The notes: a model not told the origin generated them from the sequence alone. Numbered from the stretch's first letter, positions 6,766-15,613 are shown. The stretch is DNA of 22,499 nucleotides from an uncultured Lachnospiraceae bacterium (GCA_910586605.1 CAJUJR010000050.1:1-22499), one strand, 5' to 3'. Numbers and translations are program-made.

Positions 6766-8952
6766 TTACATTGTTTCTACCGATTTAAAATAAAATAGTT
6801 TGCTTTGGAAATCCCCCGACAAACCAGATATCAGGATTCCACACTGCATCAGTTCATCTCCGCCAAAAATCTCTCCTGTTTCTTCTAAGCAATACAGCTT
6901 CTCGCTGTCCAGCCCCTTTAAGCGCATGCAATAACTATTCCTATTTGGTGAAGCCAATACCTGTACGCAAGTAACAAGCACTTCTTCCCTGTCTTTAGAA
7001 ACCACTGCCCAACAGTCATATGGCTTTTCACTGCTCCAGGATGCAATTCTGTAATAATCGCCACTTTGTACCAGATGGTTATATTTATGGTACTGCTCTA
7101 CCTGCCCCGGAATCTGCTCCCTGTCCTCTTCTGCAATTTTTGTAATATCCAGCTCATATCCAAACGTACCTGCCAATGCCACATTTCCCCTGGTAGAAAA
7201 CGGCGTAACACGGTTCAGTATATGATTTGGGCAGTCACTGACATGTGCCCCCATACAGGATAATGGATAGATAAGCGCCGTCCCTTCCTGGATTCTGAGC
7301 CGTTCCATCGCATCAGTATCATCCGAGCACCAAATCTGCGGACTGTAATAAATCATTCCCGGATCAAACCTTGCGCCGCCTCCAGAGCAATTCTCAAGTA
7401 AAAGATCCGGAAATTCTGTTACCAGACGCTCCTGAAGCTGATATACCCCCAGGACATAGCGGTGAAACAGCTCTCCCTGCTGGTTTTGAGGCAATACTGC
7501 CGATCCCACGTCGCAAAGCTGTCGGTTCATATCCCATTTTACATATGCTATATTAGCGCTGCGCAATATCTTTGCAACGCATTCATACACATGATCCACA
7601 ACCTCCTGCCTGGAAAGATCTAACACATACTGCTCCCTGGACTGCGTCCTTTCCCTGCCTACAATTCCGATTGCCCAGTCAGGATGCTCACGGAACAAAT
7701 CGGAATCCGGCGAAACCATCTCCGGTTCAAACCAAATGCCAAATTCCAAACCTATTTCATTTACCTTATCTACAAGGTCTTTTAAGCCAGTCGTAATCTT
7801 TTCTTCATTTACTACCCAGTCCCCAAGGGAGCAATTATCATTGTTCCTCTTTCCAAACCAGCCGTCATCCATTACCAGCATTTCAATCCCTGCTTTCTTT
7901 GCCTCCCTCGCAATGTCTAACAGCTTCTCCGTATTAAAATTAAAATACGTCGCTTCCCAGTTATTTATTAAAATCGGCCTCTTTTTAAATACATATGGGC
8001 TGCGTATCATATGGTTCCTGTAAAAATCATGCAAACTCCTGCTCATTTTCCCAAGCCCCTCATCAGAATACACCAATACGACTTCCGGTGCCTGAAAAGA
8101 CTCTGACGGCAAAAGCTGCCATGAAAACTGCCATGCATTGATCCCCATCACAGCCCGCACCTGATCATACTGTCCCAGTTCCGCCTGCGCCATAAAATTC
8201 CCAGAATACACAAAATGCATTCCATAAGCCTCACCCTGGTCCTGTGTAGTTTCCGGTGTTACAAGCGCCATAAATGGGTGCTCCTGATGGCTGGACTCCC
8301 CTCTTACAGAAGACATATTCTTCCGTCCATAAGACAGCGCCGAACGTTGTATACGGCGCTCCCGCCCCCAAGAACCTGCCAGTGAAACCATTTCAAAATC
8401 TCTGTTATCCATATCTAGGCATGCACTGTATACTTTATCCAAGACAAGAGTGCTTGTACTCTTATTCTCTATCTTCACACTTCTTGTAATTACATCCTCT
8501 TTCATAAATACAGAATAAGAAAGCGTAACCCATAGCCCCAGCACCGGGTCTTCACAATGAATGAAAAGCGTTTCTGTTTCCCCTGCTTTCCCAAAAGAAG
8601 CAGGAAGTCCCTTTAATGCTGGTTTCCCCTCTATCACTTCATGGCTGCGGTAAAAAAACTCACATCCTGTCTGTCCCATCGGATTCATAACATCAAGGCA
8701 GCTTTCCCTGTAATCCCCAACTCCGCATGTAGGATACTCCATTGGAAAAGTATCCAGGAAAGAACTTTTTTCCCTTTTTAACACAGACGGGCTCTTCTCT
8801 GTACGCAGAAGATATCTGCCCCCTGTTCTTAATAATTTTTTCCCATAATAAATGTGACCTACATATCCTTCTCCTGTCAGGCCAATCAAATAACTGGTAT
8901 TTTCCGTGTCCAGCTTAAAAATCTTCTTCTCTTCGTCAAAATAGATTCCCAT
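6766..8952 (-). CDS. Alpha-galactosidase, glycoside hydrolase family GH36
   Basis: A 728-residue enzyme that removes terminal alpha-1,6-galactose from melibiose, raffinose-family oligosaccharides or galactomannan fragments. An N-terminal beta-sandwich (about 1-320) precedes the TIM barrel. Barrel marks are NNWEATYF (330-337), LVMDDGWFGKR (359-369), the KWDMNR segment with D474 as probable nucleophile, and CSDDTD with D544 as probable acid/base, 70 residues later as in GH36 enzymes. Length is typical for the 720-750 residue GH36 subgroup. There is no signal peptide, so it acts on imported oligosaccharides in the cytoplasm. The start is fixed by GGAGGAAATC before the ATG. It leads an operon with the LacI regulator and the epimerase; no dedicated galactoside importer is in the window. 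Confidence 0.95.
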   Translation of the reverse strand: MGIYFDEEKKIFKLDTENTSYLIGLTGEGYVGHIYYGKKLLRTGGRYLLRTEKSPSVLKREKSSFLDTFPMEYPTCGVGDYRESCLDVMNPMGQTGCEFFYRSHEVIEGKPALKGLPASFGKAGETETLFIHCEDPVLGLWVTLSYSVFMKEDVITRSVKIENKSTSTLVLDKVYSACLDMDNRDFEMVSLAGSWGRERRIQRSALSYGRKNMSSVRGESSHQEHPFMALVTPETTQDQGEAYGMHFVYSGNFMAQAELGQYDQVRAVMGINAWQFSWQLLPSESFQAPEVVLVYSDEGLGKMSRSLHDFYRNHMIRSPYVFKKRPILINNWEATYFNFNTEKLLDIAREAKKAGIEMLVMDDGWFGKRNNDNCSLGDWVVNEEKITTGLKDLVDKVNEIGLEFGIWFEPEMVSPDSDLFREHPDWAIGIVGRERTQSREQYVLDLSRQEVVDHVYECVAKILRSANIAYVKWDMNRQLCDVGSAVLPQNQQGELFHRYVLGVYQLQERLVTEFPDLLLENCSGGGARFDPGMIYYSPQIWCSDDTDAMERLRIQEGTALIYPLSCMGAHVSDCPNHILNRVTPFSTRGNVALAGTFGYELDITKIAEEDREQIPGQVEQYHKYNHLVQSGDYYRIASWSSEKPYDCWAVVSKDREEVLVTCVQVLASPNRNSYCMRLKGLDSEKLYCLEETGEIFGGDELMQCGILISGLSGDFQSKLFYFKSVETM

Positions 8953-8985
8953 GATTTCCTCCTGCTTTCCTGTTCTATCAAAATC

Positions 8986-9022
8986 ATTGCATATTAATAT
9001 CCCAGCTTAATTGCATGTTAAT
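8986..9022. promoter_or_regulatory. Direct repeats downstream of the alpha-galactosidase -10, candidate operator
   Basis: ATTGCATATTAAT (8986-8998) and ATTGCATGTTAAT (9010-9022) are 13-base direct repeats with one mismatch, starting 24 bases apart. The second overlaps the -10 box and the first lies in the early transcribed region, a suitable place for a repressor. The LacI regulator in the same operon is the obvious candidate, but the sites are direct repeats rather than the usual palindrome. Confidence 0.4.
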
Positions 9023-9049
9023 TTTAACTAATAATATAAAAAATGTCAA
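9021..9049 (-). promoter_or_regulatory. Promoter of the alpha-galactosidase operon
   Basis: On the minus strand a perfect TTGACA (9044-9049) and TAAAAT (9021-9026) are 17 bases apart, the same box pair as at the phosphohexomutase promoter. Transcription would start near 9014, giving a leader of about 60 bases. A second pair of direct repeats, TCAAAGGATTTTTA (9046-9059) and TCAAAAGATTTTTA (9069-9082), lies on and just upstream of the -35. Confidence 0.7.
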
Positions 9050-9079
9050 AGGATTTTTAGATATTTTATCAAAAGATTT

Positions 9080-9694
9080 TTACATAAATTTTTTATATAT
9101 TTTCTTTAATATAAATGAATTTATATAAGCAGCGCCAGAAAACCATATTAACAGCATCGCCAGCAGCTCTGCACTAAAATATTCCCCAAAATACAACAGG
9201 GAAATAAACGGAGACAATGCCAGCGCTGTCACAGCAAGCGACCATGGCGCATGTCCCAAAGAAATAAGAAATGCATTTTTTATTGTATTTTTCACGGTGT
9301 TTTCAAATATGCACTGTAGTGTCAGCGCATAAACCATCACAAACAGGACAATTAGCAGCGCCAGCATCCAAAACCCCTTTAACATTGTCTGCCCAATCCC
9401 CTCTGCCATAAAATTGCTAAGGTAGAGATCAACAGAAATAACCAAAAAAGGCACAAACAGAATCAGCCAGATTGCCGTAGACTGCTTAAAATTATCCTTG
9501 AATGCCTTAAAAAAGCCCTTCAAAATATACCCTTCCTTCTCTTCCGCCATTTTCCAAGTAACAGAATACATTGCCGTAACAGCAGCCCCTACTGTAACCA
9601 CTGGAATACAGCATACTAAAAACAACAAGTTCAGAATTACCAAATCCGCAAGCCTTGACAATACCCCAAAAAACTTCCCATCAATATTAAACAT
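9080..9694 (-). CDS. DUF624 (YesL-like) integral membrane protein
   Basis: A 204-residue membrane protein with about five hydrophobic stretches, beginning with the conserved N-terminal pattern of the DUF624/YesL family (MFNIDGKFF, then LADLVILNLLFLVCCIPVVT). Members are commonly found beside sugar ABC importers and LacI or AraC regulators in Firmicutes, but their biochemical role is not established. Here it follows a LacI regulator and lies between the two sugar operons. The start is supported by GGAGG before the ATG. No clear terminator follows; its stop codon overlaps a direct repeat upstream of the alpha-galactosidase promoter, so read-through into that operon is possible. Confidence 0.85.
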   Translation of the reverse strand: MFNIDGKFFGVLSRLADLVILNLLFLVCCIPVVTVGAAVTAMYSVTWKMAEEKEGYILKGFFKAFKDNFKQSTAIWLILFVPFLVISVDLYLSNFMAEGIGQTMLKGFWMLALLIVLFVMVYALTLQCIFENTVKNTIKNAFLISLGHAPWSLAVTALALSPFISLLYFGEYFSAELLAMLLIWFSGAAYINSFILKKIYKKFM

Positions 9695-9773
9695 CTTCTA
9701 CCTCCAAAGTTTTCTGTATGCTGCTCTCCACCAACGCCCAAGGCGTGTTTGGAAATTGCTTTTTACAGCCTTA

Positions 9774-10814
9774 TCACATCCCTTGCCCAATCTCTGCAAC
9801 AGAGTCACGCTCCTGCAAATCAGCATCTAACAATATCTGCTTCTCTTCGGTCTCCCCATCAATCGCATCCATCAGCAGTTCAATAGAATGTTTCACCATC
9901 TGGCTGCATGGCTGCTCCATAGTAGTAAGCGATGGATGGAAATACTTTGTTATCTCAAGCCCATCAAATCCCATTACAGAATAATCCTCTGGAATCTTTT
10001 TCCCAGCGTCAAATACTGCTTTGTATGCACCAAAAGCCATTAAATCAGAAATCACATAAATTGCCGTACAGTCCACCCCTGAGCCTATCAGCTCTTTTGT
10101 TACCTGATACCCATTTGCAACAGAAAATTCTGTCAGCTCTGATTTCATATAACGGACCAAAGAAGCGTCATATGCGATGCCATTGTCTTTTAACGCCTTC
10201 TTATATCCCTCCAGCCGCAGCTTCCCAACGCCAAAATCATTTTCTTTCCCTGCAATAATTGCAATTTTTTTATGCCCTTTCTTGCACAAATAATCCACTG
10301 CCTTATAGCTTTCTTTTTCATCATTAATTGAAACTGACAGGCAATTATGCCTAGGCTTCTCCAAATTGGCAGCAACCGTACATAATACATAAGGAATTCC
10401 AAGCATATTCAGCTTTTCCTCAGAATAATCTATAAGGCCTCCTAAAAAGATAATCCCTTTTAGCCTTTTCTCCTTCGCCAATTCCAAGGCAACACTTGCA
10501 TCATCCTGGTTCTCCCCGACAGCATGAATCAAAAAAGAATATTCTATCTTTTTCAGCTCTTCTTCATAAATTTTAAGCATCCCCTGGAAAAACTGGTTAT
10601 CAATCCCTTTAATTAACAGCGCAATTGTATTAGATTCTGTCATTTTCAAATTCCTTGCGCTGTTATTTGGCACATAATGATATTCTTCAATCACCTTTAA
10701 AATACGTTCCTGCGTATTTTTATTAATTCCCGGGTCATCATTAATTGCCCTTGATACTGTGCTAATCCCTACATTACATATCTTTGCAATATCCTTTATT
10801 GTAATAGCAGACAT
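9774..10814 (-). CDS. LacI-family transcriptional regulator, probable maltodextrin (MalR-like) regulator
   Basis: A 346-residue regulator. Residues 4-50 hold the helix-turn-helix (ITIKDIAKICNVGISTVSRA), followed by a canonical hinge helix NNSARNLK (51-58) and the effector-binding domain (IALLIKGIDNQFF onward, with VMGFDGLEITKYF near the C-terminal part). Proteins with this ISTVSRA recognition helix and an A-R-x-L hinge typically bind palindromes with a central CG. Two such palindromes sit upstream of the maltodextrin operon next door, so it is the likely controller of 10943-15613; that link is inference. A weak site, GAGGG, precedes the ATG. The DUF624 gene follows after 79 bases and may be co-transcribed. 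Confidence 0.88.
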   Translation of the reverse strand: MSAITIKDIAKICNVGISTVSRAINDDPGINKNTQERILKVIEEYHYVPNNSARNLKMTESNTIALLIKGIDNQFFQGMLKIYEEELKKIEYSFLIHAVGENQDDASVALELAKEKRLKGIIFLGGLIDYSEEKLNMLGIPYVLCTVAANLEKPRHNCLSVSINDEKESYKAVDYLCKKGHKKIAIIAGKENDFGVGKLRLEGYKKALKDNGIAYDASLVRYMKSELTEFSVANGYQVTKELIGSGVDCTAIYVISDLMAFGAYKAVFDAGKKIPEDYSVMGFDGLEITKYFHPSLTTMEQPCSQMVKHSIELLMDAIDGETEEKQILLDADLQERDSVAEIGQGM

Positions 10815-10846
10815 ACGGTTACCCTCTTTTCATTCATTTTTACTAT

Positions 10847-10876
10847 ACCATATCATAAGGGATAGATTAAAGTCAA
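10847..10876 (-). promoter_or_regulatory. Possible promoter of the second LacI gene
   Basis: TTGACT (10871-10876) and TATGGT (10847-10852) are 18 bases apart on the minus strand. The -35 overlaps the base of the terminator stem at 10875-10907, so terminator and promoter are packed together between malQ and this gene. Confidence 0.35.
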
Positions 10877-10910
10877 CAAGGGCACTGCCTACGCCAGTGC
10901 CCTTGTTTTT
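10875..10910. terminator. Intrinsic terminator after the maltodextrin operon
   Basis: A 13-base perfect stem, AACAAGGGCACTG (10875-10887) with CAGTGCCCTTGTT (10895-10907), closes a 7-base loop. The T-run is better on the plus strand (TTTTT) than on the minus strand (TTGACTTT). By position it ends the malQ operon, about 35 bases after the malQ stop codon. A smaller hairpin (10919-10937) lies between the stop codon and this stem. Confidence 0.65.
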
Positions 10911-10942
10911 AACCGTCGCTGGCCACAAAGTGGACAGTAACT

Positions 10943-12433
10943 TTATATCCTGCCATATACTACAGCATATTCTTTTATTTTTTCTGCCAGCTTGTTACTT
11001 AACTGCTTGTCAGAAACACGCCATTTCCAATTTGTCCCCACGGTAGACGGCGTATTTATCCTTGCTCCATTATCCAGACAAAGATAATCCTGGATTGGAA
11101 TAATACAGTAATCAGCTACTGAGGACTGCGCCACCCTGATTAAATCAGAAACCAGCTCCTTCTTTTCCTTTGTGTCCCTTCCAACATACTTTTTTACCAT
11201 TTCAACTTCCTCTGGTAATATGTTATCAAGCCACCCAAGCAAGGTTTCATTATCATGCGTCCCAGTATATACAACACAATTTTTATTATAATTGTGAGGG
11301 AGGTATTCCCCCGGCCCGCTGGAATCCCTTGAATCAAAAGCAAATTCCAGCACCTTCATATTCGGGAAGCCACATTCCCAAACAAGCTTACGCACACTAT
11401 CTGTAATGTACCCCAAATCCTCAGCTATAATCTGTATATCCCCAAGCCTTGCCCTGATTGCATGGAACAAACTAATTCCAGGTCCCTGCTCCCAATGCCC
11501 TGCCGTCGCATCATCTGCACCAGCAGGAATAGAGAAATACTGGTCAAACCCTCTAAAATGATCAATCCTTGTTACATCATATAAGCTAGTACATTTTTCC
11601 ATGCGGCGAATCCACCAGCTAAAACCGGTATCCCTGTGGTAATCCCAACGGTATAGTGGGTTGCCCCATAACTGCCCCGTCGCAGAAAAACCATCCGGCG
11701 GACACCCTGCAACTGTCTGTGGTTTCCCTTCCGCATCCATCTGGAACAATTCAGGATGCGCCCAGACGTCAGCGCTGTCATATGCCACATAAATCGGAAT
11801 ATCCCCAATAATTTTAATCCCCTTTTCATTGGCATATTTTTTTAGCCGAAACCACTGCCTGTAAAACTCATACTGAATATATTCATAAAACTCTATATCA
11901 TAATATAGCTCTCTCCGGTAATAATTCAATGCGTATTCCCATCTGCGCCTAATATCCTCCGGCCATTCCTCAAAGCTCTTTCCGCCAAAGAATGTCTTAA
12001 CCGCCATAAAAACCGCATAATCATTTAACCAGAATGCATTTTCCCTCCGAAAATCGTGAAACTCTTCCTTTTGTGTAATGTTACTTCTTTCATAAGCTTT
12101 CCTAAGCAGCTGAAACCTTTCCAGGTACAGCTTATGGTAATCCACCGAATCTGCGAGCTTCCCAAAGTCAGCCTCATCACATTCTTTCTTTTTCAAAAGC
12201 CCCTGTTCCACCAAGCTCTCCAAACTAATAAAGTAAGGGTTCCCGGCAAAGGTAGAAAATGACTGATATGGTGAGTCCCCATAACTTGTCGGCCCAACAG
12301 GCAATATCTGCCAGTACTTTTGCCCAGCCTTCTCCAGAAAGTCTACAAATTTATAAGCTTCTTTAGAAAAGCATCCAATGCCATATTTACCAGGCAGACT
12401 GGAAATCGGCAATAAAATTCCACTGGCTCTCAT
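10943..12433 (-). CDS. malQ: 4-alpha-glucanotransferase (amylomaltase), GH77
   Basis: A 496-residue cytoplasmic enzyme that transfers alpha-1,4-glucan segments between maltodextrins and releases glucose, letting the cell use imported maltooligosaccharides. The start MRASGILLPISSLPG is typical, as is the YGDSPYQSFSTFAGNPYFIS segment (51-70). The three GH77 catalytic acids are present: nucleophile D291 in VTRIDHFRGF, acid/base E338 in IIAEDLG, and D394 in TGTHDNETLLGW. Length matches the roughly 500-residue bacterial amylomaltases, so no extra N-terminal domain is present. It is the last gene of the importer operon, only 6 bases after the second permease, and its ribosome site (AAAGGA) lies in that junction. 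No glucan phosphorylase accompanies it here. Confidence 0.95.
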   Translation of the reverse strand: MRASGILLPISSLPGKYGIGCFSKEAYKFVDFLEKAGQKYWQILPVGPTSYGDSPYQSFSTFAGNPYFISLESLVEQGLLKKKECDEADFGKLADSVDYHKLYLERFQLLRKAYERSNITQKEEFHDFRRENAFWLNDYAVFMAVKTFFGGKSFEEWPEDIRRRWEYALNYYRRELYYDIEFYEYIQYEFYRQWFRLKKYANEKGIKIIGDIPIYVAYDSADVWAHPELFQMDAEGKPQTVAGCPPDGFSATGQLWGNPLYRWDYHRDTGFSWWIRRMEKCTSLYDVTRIDHFRGFDQYFSIPAGADDATAGHWEQGPGISLFHAIRARLGDIQIIAEDLGYITDSVRKLVWECGFPNMKVLEFAFDSRDSSGPGEYLPHNYNKNCVVYTGTHDNETLLGWLDNILPEEVEMVKKYVGRDTKEKKELVSDLIRVAQSSVADYCIIPIQDYLCLDNGARINTPSTVGTNWKWRVSDKQLSNKLAEKIKEYAVVYGRI

Positions 12434-12439
12434 AAATCC

Positions 12440-13318
12440 CTATCCTTTCACTGCACCTGCAATTACGCCTTTGATAATATGCTTCTGACACGCCATATAG
12501 AATATAACAATTGGAATAATTGCCAAAACTAACATTGCCATCATTGCACCCCAGTCAACGGAACCATATCCGCCTTTAAGATACTGGATTGCAATCGGAA
12601 TCGTTTTATATTCTGTAATATCAAGTACCAGATATGGAAGAAGGTAATCGTTCCATACCCACATCGCCTGCAAGATTGCAACCGTAATGCAAGTAGGCTT
12701 TAAGATTGGGAATACCACCTGGAAATATGTCTGGAGCGGATTGCATCCATCAATCATGGCAGCCTCTTCAATCTCCAGCGGAATTGATTTAACAAACCCT
12801 ACGAACATAAATACTGACAAGCCTGCGCCAAACCCAAGATAGACAATCACGATCCCAAGCGGTGTTGTAAGCCCTAACATATCTGCTACTTTTGATAAAG
12901 TAAACATAACCATCTGGAATGGCACAATCATAGAAAACAGGCAGAGCGTATACAAGAAATTTGTCCCCTTGCTGTTTACCCTTGCAATATACCACGCACA
13001 CATAGAAGTACAGAGGATAATTAATGCTACTGACAGCACCGTGATGATCAGGGAGTTTTTAAATGCATCAAAAAATCCTGTCTGCTCAAGCCCTCTGGTA
13101 TAGTTTTCAAACTTTACAAATGTTTCGCCCTTTGGAAGCGAAAATGGCTGCAAGTTAATAAACGACTTCTGTTTAAAGGAATTCATCAGCACAATAAATA
13201 TCGGACTGACAAATATCACTGCAAGAACTGAAAATATTAATGTTAAAATCCATCCATGTTTCAGCTTACTGGTATCACCAAACTGTTCTTCTTTCCTGGT
13301 CCGTTTCTTTGTATCCAT
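12440..13318 (-). CDS. Carbohydrate ABC transporter permease (MalG-type)
   Basis: A 292-residue inner-membrane permease of the binding-protein-dependent sugar importer family, with six predicted membrane helices. The cytoplasmic EAA loop that contacts the ATPase is seen as EEAAMIDG (184-191), followed by the family pattern QTYFQVVFPILKP. It pairs with the MalF-type permease encoded just upstream to form the membrane channel. Its ATG overlaps the upstream TAA by one base (TAATG), and AAGGAGG lies inside the upstream coding end, so translation is likely coupled. No ATP-binding subunit is encoded in the window, so a shared MsmX-type ATPase elsewhere is expected. Substrate is inferred as maltodextrin from malQ in the operon. 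Confidence 0.93.
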   Translation of the reverse strand: MDTKKRTRKEEQFGDTSKLKHGWILTLIFSVLAVIFVSPIFIVLMNSFKQKSFINLQPFSLPKGETFVKFENYTRGLEQTGFFDAFKNSLIITVLSVALIILCTSMCAWYIARVNSKGTNFLYTLCLFSMIVPFQMVMFTLSKVADMLGLTTPLGIVIVYLGFGAGLSVFMFVGFVKSIPLEIEEAAMIDGCNPLQTYFQVVFPILKPTCITVAILQAMWVWNDYLLPYLVLDITEYKTIPIAIQYLKGGYGSVDWGAMMAMLVLAIIPIVIFYMACQKHIIKGVIAGAVKG

Positions 13319-14160
13319 TACTGCTGCACCTCCTTACTCCTTGTTGCCCTAAGCTGGACAAATGCAATCAATGCAACCAAAATAAAGAATATAACCGCCT
13401 TTGCCTGGCCTACGCCCTCATACCCAATTTTTGTATAGAAGGTATCAAATATGTTGAGGGCCAGCATTTCTGACTGATGGGAAGGTCCGCCGCCAGTCAG
13501 CGCCAGGTTCTGGTCAAACAGCTTAAATCCATTTGTCAATGTTAAGAATGTACAAATTGTAATTGATGGCATTACCATAGGCAATGTTACATTCTTCAAT
13601 GTCTGCCATGAAGTTGCACCGTCAATCTTTGCTGCTTCAATTAATTCGGTTGGAATATTCTGGATTCCGGCAATATAAATAATCATCATATAACCAATCT
13701 GCTGCCAGTTCATAAGGATAATCAAGCCCCAGAAGCCATAGGTGGCACTGTACTGCAATGTCACCCCAAAATGTGCTAAAACACCATTCAAAATAATCTG
13801 CCAGATATATCCTAAAACAATACCGCCAATCAGGTTTGGCATAAAAAATACTGTACGGAAAATATTCGTCCCTTTAAAGCCTTTTGTCAGAAGCATTGCA
13901 ACAATAAAAGCAAGCAAGTTAATTGTTATAACGGATACAACCGTAAATAATGCTGTAAACCAGATAGAATGTAAAAAGTTTTTGTCCCCAAATATTTTTA
14001 CAAAATTTTCAACCCCCACAAATTTAGCATCCGTTACCGTTGTAAATTTACAAAAAGATAAATAAATCCCCAGTATAAACGGAACGATAAATCCAATTAC
14101 AAATGCTGCCAACGTCGGCAAAACAAAAATTGGAAAATACTTTTTAATCGAATGATTCAT
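13318..14160 (-). CDS. Carbohydrate ABC transporter permease (MalF-type)
   Basis: A 280-residue permease with six predicted membrane segments, the first at about 9-35. It is short, like Gram-positive MalF-type proteins, without the large extracellular loop of enterobacterial MalF. The EAA loop reads EAAKIDGATSWQTLKNVTLP (175-194). GGGAGGAGG precedes the ATG. It follows the solute-binding protein gene after a 124-base gap that contains an inverted repeat able to fold in the mRNA, and overlaps the next permease by one base. It would form the other half of the importer channel. Confidence 0.93.
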   Translation of the reverse strand: MNHSIKKYFPIFVLPTLAAFVIGFIVPFILGIYLSFCKFTTVTDAKFVGVENFVKIFGDKNFLHSIWFTALFTVVSVITINLLAFIVAMLLTKGFKGTNIFRTVFFMPNLIGGIVLGYIWQIILNGVLAHFGVTLQYSATYGFWGLIILMNWQQIGYMMIIYIAGIQNIPTELIEAAKIDGATSWQTLKNVTLPMVMPSITICTFLTLTNGFKLFDQNLALTGGGPSHQSEMLALNIFDTFYTKIGYEGVGQAKAVIFFILVALIAFVQLRATRSKEVQQ

Positions 14161-14207
14161 TTTTTCCTCCTCCCTTTCTCAGAAGCATCCCGGCTTTTTA
14201 TTCAGAT

Positions 14208-14252
14208 AGAGCGTGTTTGAAAATCCATTCCTGCAATCTGCAAACACGCTCT
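14208..14252. repeat. Inverted repeat (GTGTTTGAAAA family) between binding protein and permease genes
   Basis: AGAGCGTGTTTG (14208-14219) and CAAACACGCTCT (14241-14252) form a perfect 12-base inverted repeat around a 21-base loop. The same arm, extended by AAAAT, occurs at 22138-22173. There is no T-run after it on the minus strand, so it is not a standard terminator. In the mRNA it would be a stable hairpin just after the binding-protein gene. Confidence 0.7.
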
Positions 14253-14284
14253 GCTATTTCCGCTAATGAAATATTACTGACTAA

Positions 14285-15613
14285 TTAATGTGTAGCTTGA
14301 TACTGCTCTGCCCAGCCGTCAACAAATGCTGTTTTCACATTATCCCATTTGCCTGTGCCCTGAGCATATTCTGTTAAAGCTGCCCCAAGGTTATTCTTCC
14401 ACTCTTCAGAAGGAATTGTAGAGAAATTCCATGAAACAGGCGTCTTCCCTGCTGCAAGAAGCTCTGAATCTGCCTGGATTAATGGGTTCTTTGCTGAATA
14501 ACCATCATCAAATGCCTTAAACGGTGTTACAAATCCCATCGTATTGGCAATTTTGTCACGCCCTTTATCACTTGTTGCGCACCAATTCATAAAATCTAAA
14601 GTTGCTTTAATATCAGCTTCTGATGCCTTGCTGTTTACACACCAATAGTTCTCGGAACCTGTGCAAAGCCCCTGCTCTTCCTCGCCATCTACACCAATAT
14701 AAATTGGAAGCATCCCTAAATCTTCATCTTTTAAGCCATTTTTAGTAATGTCGCCGTATGCCCATGTACCATTCTGGTAGAACACCGCCTTACCTGTTGC
14801 AAACTCAGCCATTGACTCATCACCTGTCTTGCTTGCAAGCAGTTTCGGGTCACAGGTAGAATCCTCTAAATAAAGGTCAAACATCTGCTTATACTGGTCA
14901 AGGTACGTCCCTTTAATTGCCTCTGATGAAGTTACACTATCTGCTTTATACTCATAATAGATTGGCAGGTTCGCAAGATGTGTTGTATACCTCCAGATAG
15001 ATGAGGAATCCATACCTGCTGATGTAAATGCACCATCAACCCCTAAATCTTTCTTCTTTGCCTGAATGTCATCAGCTACTTCCTTCAGCTTTGCAAAGCT
15101 GCTAATTTCAGAAGCGTCCTTTACCTTTGCCCCATCCATCTCACAATATTTTTTAAGCAGTGACTTGTTGTAAATGATTCCATATGTCTCAATAACATAT
15201 GCAATGCCCGGGACAGCATCCCCATCCTTCAATACAAATTCATCACTCTTTACCTGCTTGTAAAGGTCAGAATCCTTCAGGTCATAGCAGTAATCTTTCC
15301 ATGTAGCCAAACCTACCGGGCCGTTCACCTGAAACAATGTAGGCGCATCACTTTTTGCCATCTCTGACTTTAAAGTCTGCTCATACGTATTTGATGCTGC
15401 TGTTACTACCTTTACCTCAACACCGCTTTCCTTTGTATACTCCTCTGCCAACGCCTTCCAGTCGTCACCCTGTTCTGGTTTGAAGTTCAGGTAGTATACC
15501 TTACCCTTTGAATCATCACCGCCCTTCTTAGAACCGCCGTCACTCCCGCAGCCTGAAAATAAGGTTGCAACCATTGTCAGGCTTAATGCTGCGCTTAATA
15601 GTTTTCTTCTCAT
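14285..15613 (-). CDS. Extracellular solute-binding lipoprotein of a sugar (maltodextrin-type) ABC importer
   Basis: A 442-residue family-1 solute-binding protein. A signal peptide with positively charged start MRRK and hydrophobic core ends in the lipobox LFSGC, predicting lipid attachment at C22 and anchoring on the outer face of the membrane. A Gly/Ser/Lys-rich linker follows, then the binding-protein domain, with family features such as GKAVFYQNGTWAYGDITKNG and YWCVNSKASEADIKATLDFM. It captures the sugar for the two permeases encoded downstream. AAAGGAG precedes the ATG. It is the first gene of the operon, and its promoter carries two cre/LacI-type palindromes. Maltodextrin specificity is inferred from the malQ partner; other alpha-glucans are possible. 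Confidence 0.92.
   Translation of the reverse strand: MRRKLLSAALSLTMVATLFSGCGSDGGSKKGGDDSKGKVYYLNFKPEQGDDWKALAEEYTKESGVEVKVVTAASNTYEQTLKSEMAKSDAPTLFQVNGPVGLATWKDYCYDLKDSDLYKQVKSDEFVLKDGDAVPGIAYVIETYGIIYNKSLLKKYCEMDGAKVKDASEISSFAKLKEVADDIQAKKKDLGVDGAFTSAGMDSSSIWRYTTHLANLPIYYEYKADSVTSSEAIKGTYLDQYKQMFDLYLEDSTCDPKLLASKTGDESMAEFATGKAVFYQNGTWAYGDITKNGLKDEDLGMLPIYIGVDGEEEQGLCTGSENYWCVNSKASEADIKATLDFMNWCATSDKGRDKIANTMGFVTPFKAFDDGYSAKNPLIQADSELLAAGKTPVSWNFSTIPSEEWKNNLGAALTEYAQGTGKWDNVKTAFVDGWAEQYQATH

Noticed and set aside
9741..9756. AGGCGTGTTTGGAAAT as a full member of the GTGTTTGAAAA repeat family
   Set aside because: It differs from the other arms at several positions and has no partner arm; kept only as a possible decayed copy.
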